Shown here piece after piece: positions 33,716 through 46,083 of a DNA stretch of 64,000 bases (positions are counted from its first letter, which is position 1; every line of letters begins with the position of its first letter). The translations under genes and the position numbers were made by a program. Under the pieces are notes generated by a model. The model worked only from the letters and a program-made list of their open reading frames with translations. It was not told the DNA's origin and searched no databases. This stretch comes from Malus domestica (lineage: Eukaryota > Streptophyta > Magnoliopsida > Rosales > Rosaceae). Location: contig NC_091675.1 in NCBI RefSeq assembly GCF_042453785.1, forward strand, positions 8,568,501-8,632,500. Reading direction: 5' to 3'.

Positions 33716-35263
33716 ATGTCACCTTCCAATCTAAACGCACCTTTAATCCCTTCATCATCGGTGTCCTCGGCCTCATTGAAGCTTCCCGATTTCAAACAGT
33801 CCGTGAAATTGAAGTATGTAAAGCTCGGATACCATTACCTTATCACCCATGGAATGTACCTGTTTTTATCCCCTCTTTTTGTTCTCACCGTGGCACAGCT
33901 GTCTACATTCTCACTCCAAGACCTCCATGACCTTTGGGATCACCTCAGGTTCAATCTCATATCCGTTGTCCTTTGCTCGACTCTTTTGGTCTTCTTATTG
34001 ACCCTTTTTTTCTTTACTCGTCCACGGCCTGTTTATCTTGTTGATTTCTCGTGCTACAAGCCGGAGGATGCGCGAAAGGTCACGAGGCAGATATTCATGA
34101 ACTGTTCCCATTCGATAGGAACATTCACTGAGGAAAACCTCGCGTTTCAACGCAAAATTCTTGAGAGGTCGGGTCTTGGGGAGTCAACCTACCTCCCTGA
34201 AGCTGTTATACAGGTGCCTCCCAATCCATGTATGGCAGAGGCGAGAAAAGAAGCTGAGATGGTAATGTTTGGTGCCCTTGATCAGCTATTTGAAAAAACT
34301 CGCATTAAACCGAAAGATATTGGTATTTTGATTGTGAATTGTAGCTTGTTTAATCCAACACCGTCTTTGTCAGCTATGATTATCAATCATTACAGGCTGC
34401 GAGGGAATATTATTAGTTATAACCTTGGTGGGATGGGATGTAGTGCCGGTTTGATCTCAATTGATCTTGCTAAAGATCTTCTTCGAGTCCACCCGAATAC
34501 CTATGCTTTGGTCATTAGCATGGAAAACATCACATTGAATTGGTATTTCGGGAATGATAGATCGATGCTTGTCTCAAACTGCTTGTTTAGAATGGGAGGA
34601 GCTGCAATTTTGCTTTCGAACAAATGGTCAGACAGACGTCGATCCAAGTATCAGTTGGTGCACACTGTTCGGACCCACAAAGGTTCGGATGACAAGTGCT
34701 TCTCTTGTGTTACCCAACAAGAGGATTTCGCCGGGAAAATTGGAGTTTCTTTGTCAAAGGATCTCATGGCGGTTGCTGGGGATGCTTTGAAGACCAACAT
34801 CACTACCTTGGGTCCTCTTGTATTACCTATGTCCGAACAGTTGCTCTTCTTTGCCACGCTTGTTGGGAGAAAACTTTTGAAGATGAAAGTGAAGCCTTAC
34901 ATCCCGGATTTCAAGTTGGCTTTTGAGCATTTCTGCATTCATGCGGGAGGAAGAGCTGTGCTAGATGAATTGGAGAAAAACTTGCAGCTTTCGGACCACC
35001 ACATGGAGCCTTCGAGAATGACACTTTACAGATTTGGCAACACTTCAAGTAGCTCTCTTTGGTACGAACTTGCTTATACAGAAGCCAAGGGGAGGATGAA
35101 GAAAGGAGACCGAACTTGGCAGATAGCGTTCGGGTCCGGGTTCAAGTGCAACAGTGCAGTTTGGAAGGCTTTGAGAACTGTGAATCCAGCAAAGGAGAAG
35201 AATCCATGGATGGATGAGATCCACCAGTTCCCGGTGGATGTTCCAAAGGTCTCAGCTATCTGA
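33716..35263 (+). CDS. 3-ketoacyl-CoA synthase, KCS4/KCS11 type
   Basis: Single exon, 515 aa, normal for the family. It catalyses the first, rate-limiting condensation of very-long-chain fatty acid elongation, joining malonyl-CoA to an acyl-CoA at the endoplasmic reticulum, for wax, suberin and sphingolipid supply. Two N-terminal membrane segments (about residues 42-62 and 82-101) precede the FAE1/type-III-polyketide-synthase-like domain. The catalytic triad is intact: Cys242 in GMGCSAG, His409 in [10 protein letters not shown] and Asn442 in RFGNTSSSS. The signature [17 protein letters not shown] near the N-terminus and the C-terminal [17 protein letters not shown] are typical of the KCS4/9/11/17 group (from memory). 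The start was chosen as the first ATG ahead of the conserved region. Assignment to one exact paralogue would need a tree. Confidence 0.95.
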   Translation: MSPSNLNAPLIPSSSVSSASLKLPDFKQSVKLKYVKLGYHYLITHGMYLFLSPLFVLTVAQLSTFSLQDLHDLWDHLRFNLISVVLCSTLLVFLLTLFFFTRPRPVYLVDFSCYKPEDARKVTRQIFMNCSHSIGTFTEENLAFQRKILERSGLGESTYLPEAVIQVPPNPCMAEARKEAEMVMFGALDQLFEKTRIKPKDIGILIVNCSLFNPTPSLSAMIINHYRLRGNIISYNLGGMGCSAGLISIDLAKDLLRVHPNTYALVISMENITLNWYFGNDRSMLVSNCLFRMGGAAILLSNKWSDRRRSKYQLVHTVRTHKGSDDKCFSCVTQQEDFAGKIGVSLSKDLMAVAGDALKTNITTLGPLVLPMSEQLLFFATLVGRKLLKMKVKPYIPDFKLAFEHFCIHAGGRAVLDELEKNLQLSDHHMEPSRMTLYRFGNTSSSSLWYELAYTEAKGRMKKGDRTWQIAFGSGFKCNSAVWKALRTVNPAKEKNPWMDEIHQFPVDVPKVSAI

Positions 35264-36159
35264 TTCCCGTCGACTTTTCCCTGTTCCTCAAGAAATCTGT
35301 TAGGGTAGTTGGTTTTCTTGTTCCAAATCGTTTTCTATGTATTTCATCATGTTTTCTCTAGTATGGTTTTTGTTGTAGTGAAGTGTTTGGCTTTAGTTAT
35401 GAGATGGATGCTGTTAGACTGGTGATTTACAGTGGGATCGTTGACTTAACTAATGTGCTTGTGTCCTTAATTAATGGAGCTTTGGGTTTGTAATCGTTTT
35501 AAGTAATTTGACAAAATTACCTTCATAATATCTTTTTTTCAATTCATTTTTTTGAAGCAGATGAGTTCAACAAAAGCTAAACAGCATCGACATCTCTTCG
35601 GTACAACTCTATCACACGATCCTCATCCAATACCACAAAAGGAAAACGCGAATGTTTTTGGCAAAATGACACAAATGTAGAGTTTATTTATTTATTTTCT
35701 TAAAATAATAAAAGCCCCATTAACTCTCCCTCATTCCAATCGTCTTATAAATTTGAGCTCCAAGCCATATATACATGATTTAACTCTTTGTTTGATTCAG
35801 TACAACAATATTGACCTAAAACATAGCTAAAAAAACACTAATTAGGGAGATATACGCTTAAACACACAATGGTATAGATCTGCTCGATGAAATGCCTCAT
35901 AAAAAACATTAGGAAAAAAGTTAAGTTGAAGCCGGTTTACAAAAGCTCAGAACCTCAACTTAAGGACACTCGCCATTACAGTTCAGAGTGGTTCCACTAC
36001 AGAAGAAAAGAATGGAAAAAATACATTCTCTGATTGTTCCAAATCGAACAATCTGTCAATCCGCAAAGGACATTATCAATGAACAAAATGAATCTCGAAA
36101 TGTACAGGAGTTCCATTTTTTCTGCGAGCAGTTGACGAAAGCGCAAACCCACAAGGATA
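35264..36159. other. 3' flanks of KCS (plus) and H2A.Z (minus), convergent
   Basis: The two genes converge here. The sequence holds their presumed 3' UTRs and about 500 bp of AT-rich DNA; nothing else is recognised. Confidence 0.5.
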
Positions 36160-37912
36160 CTAATCCTTGGTGGACTTGTTTATGAGAGACTTGTGAATGT
36201 GAGGGATCACGCCACCACCGGCTATTGTACCTTTGATCAGGGTGTCGAGTTCTTCATCACCCCGAATTGCAAGCTGCAAGTGCCTGGGTGTAATACGCTT
36301 CACCTTTAAATCTTTGCTTGCATTGCCTGCCAGCTCCAAGACTTCTGCGGTTAGATATTCCAAGATAGCGGCAGAGTACACAGCAGCTGTTGCACCAACT
36401 CTTCCATTCGCTTGAACCCTTGTCTTCAAGAGACGGTGAATTCGACCAACAGGGAACTGCAGGAATATGCATTCATGAATGAGCAACAGGAATACAATGG
36501 GTATATGTATACCAAGAAACCAAATAAAATCCACTGTCAACCGGAACACTTTAAGAACTACAAAAACATCTAAAAAACAACATAAATCATCAACATGTGG
36601 GCAAACGTCCATGATATACTCACGCCTCGAAGAATTTCACGAGCCTATACTTGAACCCAAATTATCATCTAATCATATTGCAGTCATTAATTATTAAGTG
36701 AAAGAATGCAAACTGCCATCTGCCATTGGAGAACAAGGAGAACGAACAGCCATCTCAACTGACTATTTATGCATCTCAACCAGGGTCTGAAACTATCTAT
36801 TACCACACTAATAACCTCAGCAAAATAAGATTGGAATCGTTCGCAAAAACAATTTATGGGACTCTTCCTTTGACATAATTATTTAGGCAGACCTTTAAAG
36901 GCAGATTCCAAGCAAGTAGTCACAATTTATTAGGTTCTGTTCCATTGGGGGTATTATGCCAACAGCTCTGCCTGTTGTCATGCCTCACCAGCATATTACG
37001 ACGTCAAAGCAAATTACAGGAAAGTAAGAAACAACACAATGGACCAATGTTCCAATTGTAGAGATCAAGTCGGAAGAACCTATCTTGAACTCATTGTAGG
37101 ACTGCAAATTTCTGAAACAACTGCATTGCATGCCATGCCCTGTTGCTTAACAGAAAACTAAACTAACTCACTCCAAGAAATAGTACTGTAAATTGTCCGT
37201 GAGACATCTCAACGCACAAAACGATCGAACGAAAAACAAGCTTGAGACAGACAATCCATATTCCGAAGAAGACAGCATATATCTTAAATCGTTATACCAA
37301 AAGACTGCATAGCTCATTCCACGTAACAACGTGGATTATGAAGAACGGAGAACATTTGATGTTTATCTGCCTACATAGTCGGTGTATTCTAAACTATAGA
37401 AACAACAATTACTTTAACACCAAACAAACAAATCAATTTGATCACATTAACCATATATCCCATCAAGCGCACTTAGCAGAGAGGTCTTTGAACTAGTGAG
37501 CTCTAAAATTACGAAAATCTCCATGACCCACATATAAAATCTCAATTAATTTAGATTTTCCGATCCAAAATTTAAATTCTAAGGACTGAAACAAAATGGC
37601 TATCAAACGCCCCTAAAGTAACAATCCAAAAATAAAAAAATATTGGTCTTTACAAGCAAACCCCATGAATCAAAACGCAGAAAGATTTAAAATTCACCGA
37701 AAATAAAGAACCGTACCCCCTAAAATTCGATAAAAGGAAATTTAGCCACGAAGAAAAAAACGAAAAAAACGAAAGAAATCGAGGTGAAAACGCACCTGAA
37801 GGCCAGCACGAGAGGAACGAGAGATGGGTTTCTTCTTGTCCTTGTCTTTATCCTTGTTGATTGCTGCGGGGCCTTTTCCCATTATCAAACCCTTTGCTCC
37901 TTTACCCGACAT
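36160..37912 (-). CDS. Histone H2A variant H2A.Z
   Basis: Two exons on the minus strand: 37912-37796 (39 codons) and 36456-36160 (98 codons plus stop), 137 aa. They are separated by a 1,339-bp intron with a gtgcg donor and tcctgcag acceptor; the junction falls between GLQ and FPVGR. H2A.Z replaces H2A in nucleosomes near transcription start sites and is deposited by SWR1. Diagnostic features are the [20 protein letters not shown] core, the H2A.Z-specific [20 protein letters not shown] and PHIHKSLI segments, and the absence of a C-terminal SQEF (so not H2A.X). The N-terminus [13 protein letters not shown] is close to the Arabidopsis HTA9-like form. The Lys/Asp run DKDKDKKK is typical of plant H2A.Z. 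No unusual residue is seen in the acidic patch. Confidence 0.95.
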
Positions 37913-39741
37913 TTTCTCGGGAAAATTGAATCCAACTGAGAAAATCGCCAAAGTTTTGCTTTCGACTCGGCGAAACGCAACCGCAGAGAGAATTTGCAGA
38001 GGGGCGTCCAGAAAGGTCGAATCTTTCTTGGTTTTGAGAGGGAGAATAGGTAGGCGTTGCCGCTTAAATACCCGCCGAATTTTTGTTAATTACGGAAAAA
38101 ACCACTTCGCTTAATGGTTCTTTAGCTTGATTGTATTTGGATTTGGATTTGGATTTGGATTGGGTCTTTTTGTCTTTTGGAAGTTATGTTACGTTGGTTA
38201 ATTCGAGTTTCAAAATATCCACTAGTATCCCCAGCCAACAGGATCTTCTCTATTTTTTTTTTATGAGATAATGAGAATTTGTGAATTGTGTTTTTTTATT
38301 GTACATCGTATTGTTCGTTTTTGTCAAGTATTGTTTGTATTTAATTTTAAATAAAAATATTTAAAATAATATCTTATTACAAAATGTACGATAAACGGAC
38401 ATGATTTACGAATTTTTGAAATTCTCACAAAAAAATCCAGTGATGATCGGATTCTAACCCCAGCGCGACCGATGCATATAAATTATAGATTGCAATTTTG
38501 TTGCCCCCCAAGTAATTAAATATCGTTAAATAATTTTAAATTTTGAGATTTATATATTAGATAAATTAAATCAAACGATAATCAATAGCGTAGTGAAACA
38601 TACTACCAAAGGATTTGTTTAAAAAATGTAAATTTGATGTTTAAGATGAATATTTTACATTCCTTCATTGGAAGTTTTTCGACCAACTAAAAATGTAAAA
38701 TACACATCTCAAGTTTTCAAGGCATTTTATCTTTTATTGGAGATCCTCTAAATTGACGTAATCCATCTATAGTATATAAGAGTTAAAAGTTAAAAATCAA
38801 ATTTGATTTTGTTTGCGTTGGAAATGTTAAAACATACACCACCACATTCGGAGTCAAATAACTTTATAACGGTTAACTTTTGCATGTTAGATTGGAGATA
38901 GCTTCTGACGATTATAGTGTTACCTCTCTTTTTCTTGTAATTTAGGTCCTACATGTCAACGTCATAATGTAATACCATTTAACATGAAGGTAAAGAGCGC
39001 AAAATAAATCATTAACAGATAATTTCATGGCATCTACTGATAATTTTATTACAATAAATGGCATCAATGCTTTTGTTTTTTTTAAGATACCGTAGAATTT
39101 CCCTTTCAGTTAAATCCTGCAATGGAAAAATTACGCTTTGATCATTAATTACTGTCATGAATAAACACAAAACCAAACTAAATGACAAGAGAAAAATGGC
39201 AAAATTGCTAAGGGATAGAAAATTGAAAAGTGATATATAAATGACAGCAGCTTTAAAATCACCTGCTAGTTTTCCTATGAGTAATACTAGAGATACCAAC
39301 TATTTAAATCAAATTTTGTAAATCATATGACTTGATTGTTGATAATTAAATTATTACTTAAATATTGATTATGCGATTTTTATTACACTAATAATGTTGG
39401 TTGTTACAACGCGGACATCTTGTTACATTTGAATTATGTAATATCTAATTAATTAACCTGAGAGTAGGCGCAAAGCAAATAATAGAAGGATCTAATGATA
39501 ATTATCATTTTCTCCAATTTGTATATGACAAAATTATCCAAGTCTTCAGACTCTCTAGAAAGACACCATTAGAAGTAAAGTTCAACTACACACTAACCAC
39601 AAGATGAAAAGTGTACCCACACGCAAAGCAAACAAACCAAATGACCTTCCATCCTCTTCTAGAAAATCAAGGGATTCCGTCCAAATGGAAAATTTTGAAT
39701 TGATCGTTAACTTTCACCAAGAAATTCAAACCCAAAGTCCC

Positions 39742-39788
<47 letters not shown>

Positions 39789-40237
39789 GGCAGCGGATCA
39801 CAATTATAATTCTCAGTTTGTTAGTTTTGTGAATCGATATATCAATTTGACTGCAATTTGATTAGGGTTAAGAACTCCAGATTTGTTATAACTAACCCAA
39901 TTTTATATTACTAGAAGTAAGGTATTGGCACCTACATTGACTTAGAACTTGGTGACTCGATCTATATACGTACTGGACAAACTAAGATGCAAAAGATACT
40001 ACATATCATGCATGCATTAGGACTGAGCTTTATATTCTTGTGCCTTCTGCAACAATTAATTAGATCCTCAACAGACCACCTACTCGTTTCCCTACTAATT
40101 AATCCCCTGTCTAATTATCATAATTACGTGTTCAAAACAAGCTCACGACCCCAAACGAAAGTCATAAAGTTAAATGTCAATGGTGGTACAAAGAAAAAGG
40201 CAGAAAAGAAAATAAGATCATTAGATGTATTCACTAC
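37913..40237. other. Intergenic, no gene recognised
   Basis: The first 150 bp upstream of the H2A.Z ATG are its likely 5' UTR and promoter. A (ggattt)n-like hexamer repeat lies at 38139-38162. A (CT)n microsatellite lies at 39745-39783. No bounded mobile element was defined. Confidence 0.45.
39745..39783. repeat. (CT)n microsatellite
   Basis: About nineteen uninterrupted CT units. Confidence 0.95.
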
Positions 40238-41126
40238 TTACTGTTGAAATTCGATGTTAACGAATGTAGCGGAAGAGTTGGCGATTGCAGCAAATGCAGT
40301 AGTAGAGAGAACTATGGTAGCATCACTTCTTGAAGGTCGGGACACCGAAGAGAGTGCACGATCCACAATCTTTACCTGAATCGTGTTCCCTGGAACGCAG
40401 GTTCCTCGCACGGGAGCGCTTATGCACCTCACCTGATATTGCCTTCCACAAGCTGCACCGTTGTCCCAAATTCCCTCGCCAACGGACGCGAACAGATTGC
40501 CCGGAGGAAACTGTCCCTGGTCGCTTCCACCGCAGGCGGTAGCTGTATGCATGGAAGGTATTAATTATTAATATCGATATGTTAACAGAGACAAAATTGT
40601 TATTTAGACACACAAATTTGATAGACTATCTAATAGTGTGTCTTAGCATTCTATTTAGGATCCACTGTATAAGAGAGTGAATAAGCTTTTGTATATGCAT
40701 GTGTTAATGGCATTACTCTAATAGAATTGTCGAGGGTCTAAATTCTGAAAGTAATGAAATGCTAAAGAGAATATCTCAAAAATTATGAGCAAATGAACTT
40801 ATGGATTTCCGGAAACCATTTTTTTAGGAAAATATTGTGATGATATAAAAATTCCAGATTATGGCTGCATATGCTGTCGGATAAACATTATTTGCCCGAC
40901 GGAATTTGAATAGTCGTCGGGCAAACGTTCGTGCGACGACCTTATTTTGCCCTTCTTTCGTATAGTTTCTTTTGTAGCGTATAATAGTAAAACTCATGCA
41001 GAACTTACGTAAATAAGGGGGCCTGTACTGAGCAGCAGTGCCAACATCAGCTTGAGAGGAATGAATGAGCGCTGCTGAGAAGAAGAACAGAAGCAGGTAT
41101 GGAAGAGAACTCTGAGGCTTAGACAT
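40238..41126 (-). CDS. Secreted EG45-like / plant natriuretic peptide-like protein
   Basis: Two exons on the minus strand: 41126-41009 and 40542-40238, joined in frame through a split Pro codon (C|CT), 140 aa. A signal peptide is clear: hydrophobic core LLLFFFSAALI, with cleavage probably after SSQA (residue 26). The mature part is a single double-psi beta-barrel domain of the expansin-N-terminal/EG45 type: GTAAQY, PTACGGSDQGQFP, GIWDNGAACGR, YQVRCISAPV, GTCVPGNTIQVKIVD and the terminal FVNIEFQQ. Four cysteines are visible (the first at residue 43). There is no expansin C-terminal cellulose-binding domain. Members are apoplastic; PNP-A-type relatives affect water and ion balance and are induced by stress. 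Whether this copy is a PNP or another EG45 protein cannot be settled by reading. Confidence 0.93.
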
Positions 41127-41239
41127 TCCTGTTCAATAAATTAAGGAAAACTAACGTGAGGGGACTAGTTAAATATAAGACATAATTATTATAAATTAAC
41201 AATATTATATGTTCTGGTGAGAATAATGCTGCTTAGGTA
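41127..41239. promoter_or_regulatory. Immediate 5' flank of EG45-like gene
   Basis: Short AT-rich flank upstream of the minus-strand ATG, ending at a MITE. No specific motif can be asserted. Confidence 0.35.
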
Positions 41240-41424
41240 GGGAAAGAGATCATTTCCGGATCTCTTTCATCAAAACCACCAAATCAAATGATCCGAGCTT
41301 TTAAAATTTCATTCAACGACCCCTGTTTTGGGCCCTTAAAAGCTATAATAATTTTTAACCGTTGGATGAAATTTTAAAGGCCCGGATCACTTAATCCGGT
41401 GATCTTAGTGAAAGAGATCCTCTC
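41240..41424. mobile_element. hAT-like MITE related to 63406-63605
   Basis: Starts gggaaagagatc and ends gtgaaagagatcctctc, with inverted aaagagatc ends. The interior has ccaaatcaaatgatccgagc and ggatcacttaatccggtgatcttagtg. The same layout occurs at 63406-63605. No clear target duplication was found here, so the limits are approximate. It lies about 115 bp upstream of the EG45-like ATG. Confidence 0.65.
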
Positions 41425-44400
41425 ATATAGTTAATCACGAATTATTATTTTTATATAGTAATTTGAAAGGACTCATTCAAAGTCAAAGTTTGAAAATTAT
41501 TTGTTTGTGTAGTTTTTTTGTTAGCTCAGCGTAGGACACCAATTAAGCAAGTAAATACAGCAGAAAGTGAAAGCATAAACACTGGTAAAAACAAAAATGG
41601 CAGAAAGCAAGAAATACTGAATAGTTAATGATTAAAATCGAATTAGTTTCAACTAATTAGTTTGCTATAGTACTTGAGGAGGGCAGAGAAGGACCGGAGT
41701 TTAATGGTTTGGTTGGGATTAATTATAAATAAAAAAGTGCAGCAAGTAGGATTTTAACTTTACAGTTGTTAACCTTCTGTGGAAGAGTCCAAGAGGTGAG
41801 ACAAGAACCCAATCTCAGGCTCTCAATCACATAAAAATAATACTAGAAAATTAGAAATCTCAGCCATCCATTCCCTACTCACTACTTACTCAACATTGAG
41901 GGATTTGTAGAGAGGGAGAAAGACGTCATGGGGAACTGGTGAACCGGTTTTATTGTAATCTCTGTCGTAAAGAGGATGCCTATATGTAAAAGATGGTGGT
42001 AGCATTACCTGGTAATTATGTGATCGGCGAGAAGAATAGGGCACTGAAGAATGATCGAGTGCAGGACAAATTAACAAAACTGGTCGACTAATACAATTAG
42101 AAGATGGAGGACGGAAATACATATGTATAATAGTGATATGATCATATATACTTGTTGCCGACAAGCAAAGGCAATTAATTTGAATTCCACATGAAACGTT
42201 TCCCTTGCAAGGGAGTTAACATCGACGTTAAGTTTCCCCATTAAAACGTAACTTACTAATTAATTCCTTTCTAATTTGTACGCGTCTAAATCCAATTCCA
42301 GTTCTCCATATTTTATGTCCCTCACTTATTAATAATAACGCTTGTATTGTAAAAATATTTATAGAGATATTTTCTCCCGATATAACAAATGGACTTAATT
42401 TTTTACTCATCATGATCCTACGCAAGCAATTGCTGCTGTCCTGAGCATGGTTCGCTGCTGGGATTAATTGCCTATGACATCAAGAGTCTATCTGTAATTG
42501 TGAGATACGTAAGGTTTAGTTATATGCCGCGTCTTTGTGGTGTTGTTGACAGTATTTAGCAAAGTTTACCTTTTTAATTAGTTAGTAACAATTAGTTTGG
42601 TTTAAAAATCCTCCTGGTATCATGTTCTCGTCCAAAACTCATTTACCTAAGTGAGTTCATCTTAATAAAGCTATCATTTATATTCCAAATTTTTTTACTC
42701 TTCGTGTCAATACTTACATATGCATGCTTCTAAGTAAGTCATAGTTTGATACTGAGGTGATTCTGAAAAAAAAGTGGCTATAAAAAAAAGCTCCAAATTC
42801 AGCTTCAATTTTTTTCTTAGTTTTTGGTGAAGAAAAAAAAAAACAAAAAACACAAAGCTGTAAAACCCAGCTTTGAAAAACCAGCTTTTTTTTTCACATC
42901 CGTTTTACATAAAAGTTTATTAAACACTATAATATTGTTTTTTTTTCAAAAGCACTTTTACAAAAAAATTTACAAAACCCTATGCTGCTTTATTTCACAG
43001 CTGTTTATTCTTACAGCACAGCATATCGGTTTTTTTTTTCAAAGCACATCAATACCAAATCTCAACTATTTTTAAGCTTCTTTTTTATCATGATATTTTA
43101 AGCTTAAAATGAAAATAAAAATTAGTGTCTCCCCACCAACCTCATCAACCAGACACCATAGTAGCTTTTACTTATTTGCACAAGGAGAAGAGCCAATTGA
43201 AGATTTAGTTAGATTAAATTGTATAAGTAAAATGGAACTCCTAATCACGACTCTATAAGATGTCAATCACATACAATCCTTCTTACTCATTTAAATGAAG
43301 AAAGGCTGTCTCCTAACTCTAAACTTCTTCCTTCTAATTCACAATTTTACATTCTACCATGAAAGATATAAAATACTTTGAAATAGACATTTTACATTAA
43401 TTACATGCATACTAATCAAACGACTTATATCTAACACAAAGCACTATTACAAACGAACAAAAAACTAACAAGAACGGTTTGTTCCCAACGTACTTACCTC
43501 TAACGATGGAACATCATTGATATAATTGTGTCCCAATTTCACAATCAAATTTAACCAAAAGAACACATAAATATAAGGCTGGAAATTTTTCCCGAAAATC
43601 CCAAACCAAACAAAAAAAATCGTGATCCCATACCAAAAAATTCTCAAACCGATAATACTGAAAATTTTGGATCCATACTGAACCGATCCCGAACCTTTTG
43701 GTATGGGAATTGGAATTACATATTCAATGGTTCGGGAATCCCGAACCGAACCAATGTGTATATTTATTTTGGTTGCATGCGTGTTAAATGTTGAATTTAG
43801 GTAATTTGAGAGTATACTGTATTAAAAATAGAAGTATAAAATTAAGTAGTTTGGAACTTTAGAACGTCAATTTGACTTGGAAAGAATGATTTGGTATTTC
43901 AATTGTTAAGAAATTTCAAATTGGTAATAGCTAAAAAGCTTAAATTTCAATTGATATGAAGTTTGGTAACAAAAATTTAAGCCAAATGCCCAAATTTTAT
44001 CCCACAACCCAAAACTCTCAAATTTATGCCGAAAAGCCCAAAACCCAAAACCCAAAATGCAATCCAGAAATACCCAAAACATTTCGGGAATCCTGAAAGT
44101 TGGGAATAATGAAATTTTGGTTCGAGATTGGTGGATTGGTCTTCAAATTCCCGTCCTGAAAATTTTTGGTTTGAGATTCGGGATCCATTTTCGGTTGGGA
44201 TCCCATACCAAGCCACCCCTACATAAATATTCCCAACTCCTAGTTAGTTGACAAAACACCCAAAAATTGTGTTTAGATTAATAAAACCAACGTCTACATC
44301 AGCAATAACAATAAAAGAGGACAATATTAGTGTTTTTCAACGGAAATACAAATTCTTATGTAGTATAACGTAAATTAGCAGTAAAGGTGGTGGCTGTCAA

Positions 44401-44618
44401 ATTTGACAGCAACTACAAATCTATTTTTAATGAATTAATAAACACTTTTTATCATTTTATTAAGTTTTTTGCTCTAAAATTATTTATTATAATTATGAAA
44501 AGAATAATAACAAATAATTGACATATAAGAACAAAACTTTAACAATACCAACGTACCAGCTTTTAAATTTAAATTTTATATTTTAAATTTGATCATGATA
44601 TCTTCAGAGTAATGAGAT
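41425..44618. other. Intergenic, repeat-derived, no gene
   Basis: A T/A-rich repeat at about 42745-43065 (aaagcacttttacaaaaaaa) is related to 12015-12210. The region 43575-44225 is rich in cccgaaccgaacc/ttgggatcccataccaa motifs in both orientations and may be a decayed hAT-type element. No open frame is convincing. Confidence 0.4.
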
Positions 44619-44621
44619 TAA

Positions 44622-45480
44622 GGCCATCTCCAACTGAATGGTCCAGAGGGCCAGATGGCCGAAAATAGCCCTAAAACCGTCTCCAACCGAGGGCTAGGCC
44701 AGAGGGCTCGGGAATCTGGGAGGGCCCCACGGGATCGGAGAGGGCTGGAGGGCTGGCTATTTTTTTTTTAATGTTTCTCATTTCTGTCAGTTATAACCGA
44801 CAGAAATAACAATTTGAATTCAAACTTCCAACGGCTAGCGCCACTAGCCATTGTAAATCCTTTTTTTTTTTTTATGAATTTAAACTTTTTTTTTTCCTTA
44901 TTTTTTTCTATAACTTCCTATAACTTCTATTTTACAAAATTTGTTTCAATTTTTTTTTAATTCTATTTTTTCCTATAACTTATATTTTACAAAATTTGGT
45001 TCATATTTTTTTCATATAACTTCTATTTTACAAAATTTGTTTCATATTTTTTTTTAAATTCTATTTTTTTCCTATAACTTCTATTTCACAAAATTTGTTT
45101 CATATTTTTTTTAAATTCTATTTTTTTCCTATAACTTCCTAAGCCATTATACAACATTAAATTAAATTAAGTAACATGAAACAACATTAAACAATATGAA
45201 ACAACATTAAATAACATTAACCAACATAAAAATTATACAACACTAACCAACATGATTTTTAAATAAAATTAAGTTGTAGCTTTTAAATAATAAATTATGT
45301 TTGGCCCTCGGTTGGAGACGGTTTTTTGTGACAGGGCTAAAACGAGCCCTCTGGCCCTCGGTTGGAGACGGAGGCAAATATGGCCCTGTACTGTTCATTA
45401 AAATATTAATATATTGGAGAATCTTGGAGGGCCAGAGGGCTAAAACGAGCCATCTGGCCAGCCATCGGTTAGAGATGACC
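44622..45480. mobile_element. Harbinger-type MITE, 859 bp, TSD TAA
   Basis: Starts ggccatctccaactgaatgg and ends tcggttagagatgacc, with TAA on both sides (44619-44621, 45481-45483). Subterminal inverted repeats are built from gagggccagagggct/ctcggttggagacgg. The middle is a T-rich tandem region (ctataacttctattttacaaaatttg, about five copies at 44910-45110) followed by an acaacattaa-rich stretch. No transposase. It ends about 600 bp upstream of the DXS3 ATG. Confidence 0.88.
44905..45140. repeat. Tandem repeat within the Harbinger-type MITE
   Basis: A unit of about 50-60 bp with ctataacttctattttacaaaatttgtttc recurs four to five times with variable T runs. Confidence 0.8.
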
Positions 45481-45483
45481 TAA

Positions 45484-46083
45484 GTTGTTGGAGGGCCAAT
45501 TAATTATTATTAATTAAAAACCTTTCTAATTTTTTAGGATATTATGTTTTGGCCCCACTTATATTTTGTGGTGTAGTTTTGCCGCTACTATACTATTGCC
45601 TATAACGTAAAAGTTTAAAATTAAGATTTTTATTTTTTTATTTTTAAAAACAAACACATAAATCTTAAAATTTAAATTTACATGTAATAATAAATATTTA
45701 TTCCTTATATTTTGGACTTTTCCACCACGTGGTACAAATATTCCATATGTTTTGGACTTTTCCAGAAAGATACTCTCCAAACATATGCTTCTTGTGTCTC
45801 CTCCGAATCCTCTGTTCACTTCTTGTTGATTTTTACTTCCATTCCACCAGCTTCTTCTTCTTCTTCTCCCGTCCCCGCCCTGTTCTTCTGCAACTTTTCT
45901 CGTGTCTTATGTGACGCATTCCGACAATGTTTACCCTTCAAAATCCTTTCTTTTTACAAACTCAACCCTTAGATGCTTTGAATTTGGGTAGCTGGGTTTG
46001 AGTTGTTCTGCAAGTGAGCTCTCGGATTCAGCTCGTTTCTTGAAATTCATTGAATTTGGGTAACTGGATTTGCGTTTTTTCAG
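45484..46083 (+). promoter_or_regulatory. 5' flank and probable 5' UTR of DXS3
   Basis: The sequence becomes CT-rich after about 45760, as in many plant 5' UTRs. A ttttttcag immediately precedes the ATG, so an intron may end exactly at the start codon. No experimental support for a transcription start. Confidence 0.45.

Noticed and set aside
36160-36612. H2A-like frame starting at MDVCPHVDD
   Set aside because: The N-terminal 52 codons are intron sequence; the acceptor at 36457 joins the true first exon at 37912-37796.
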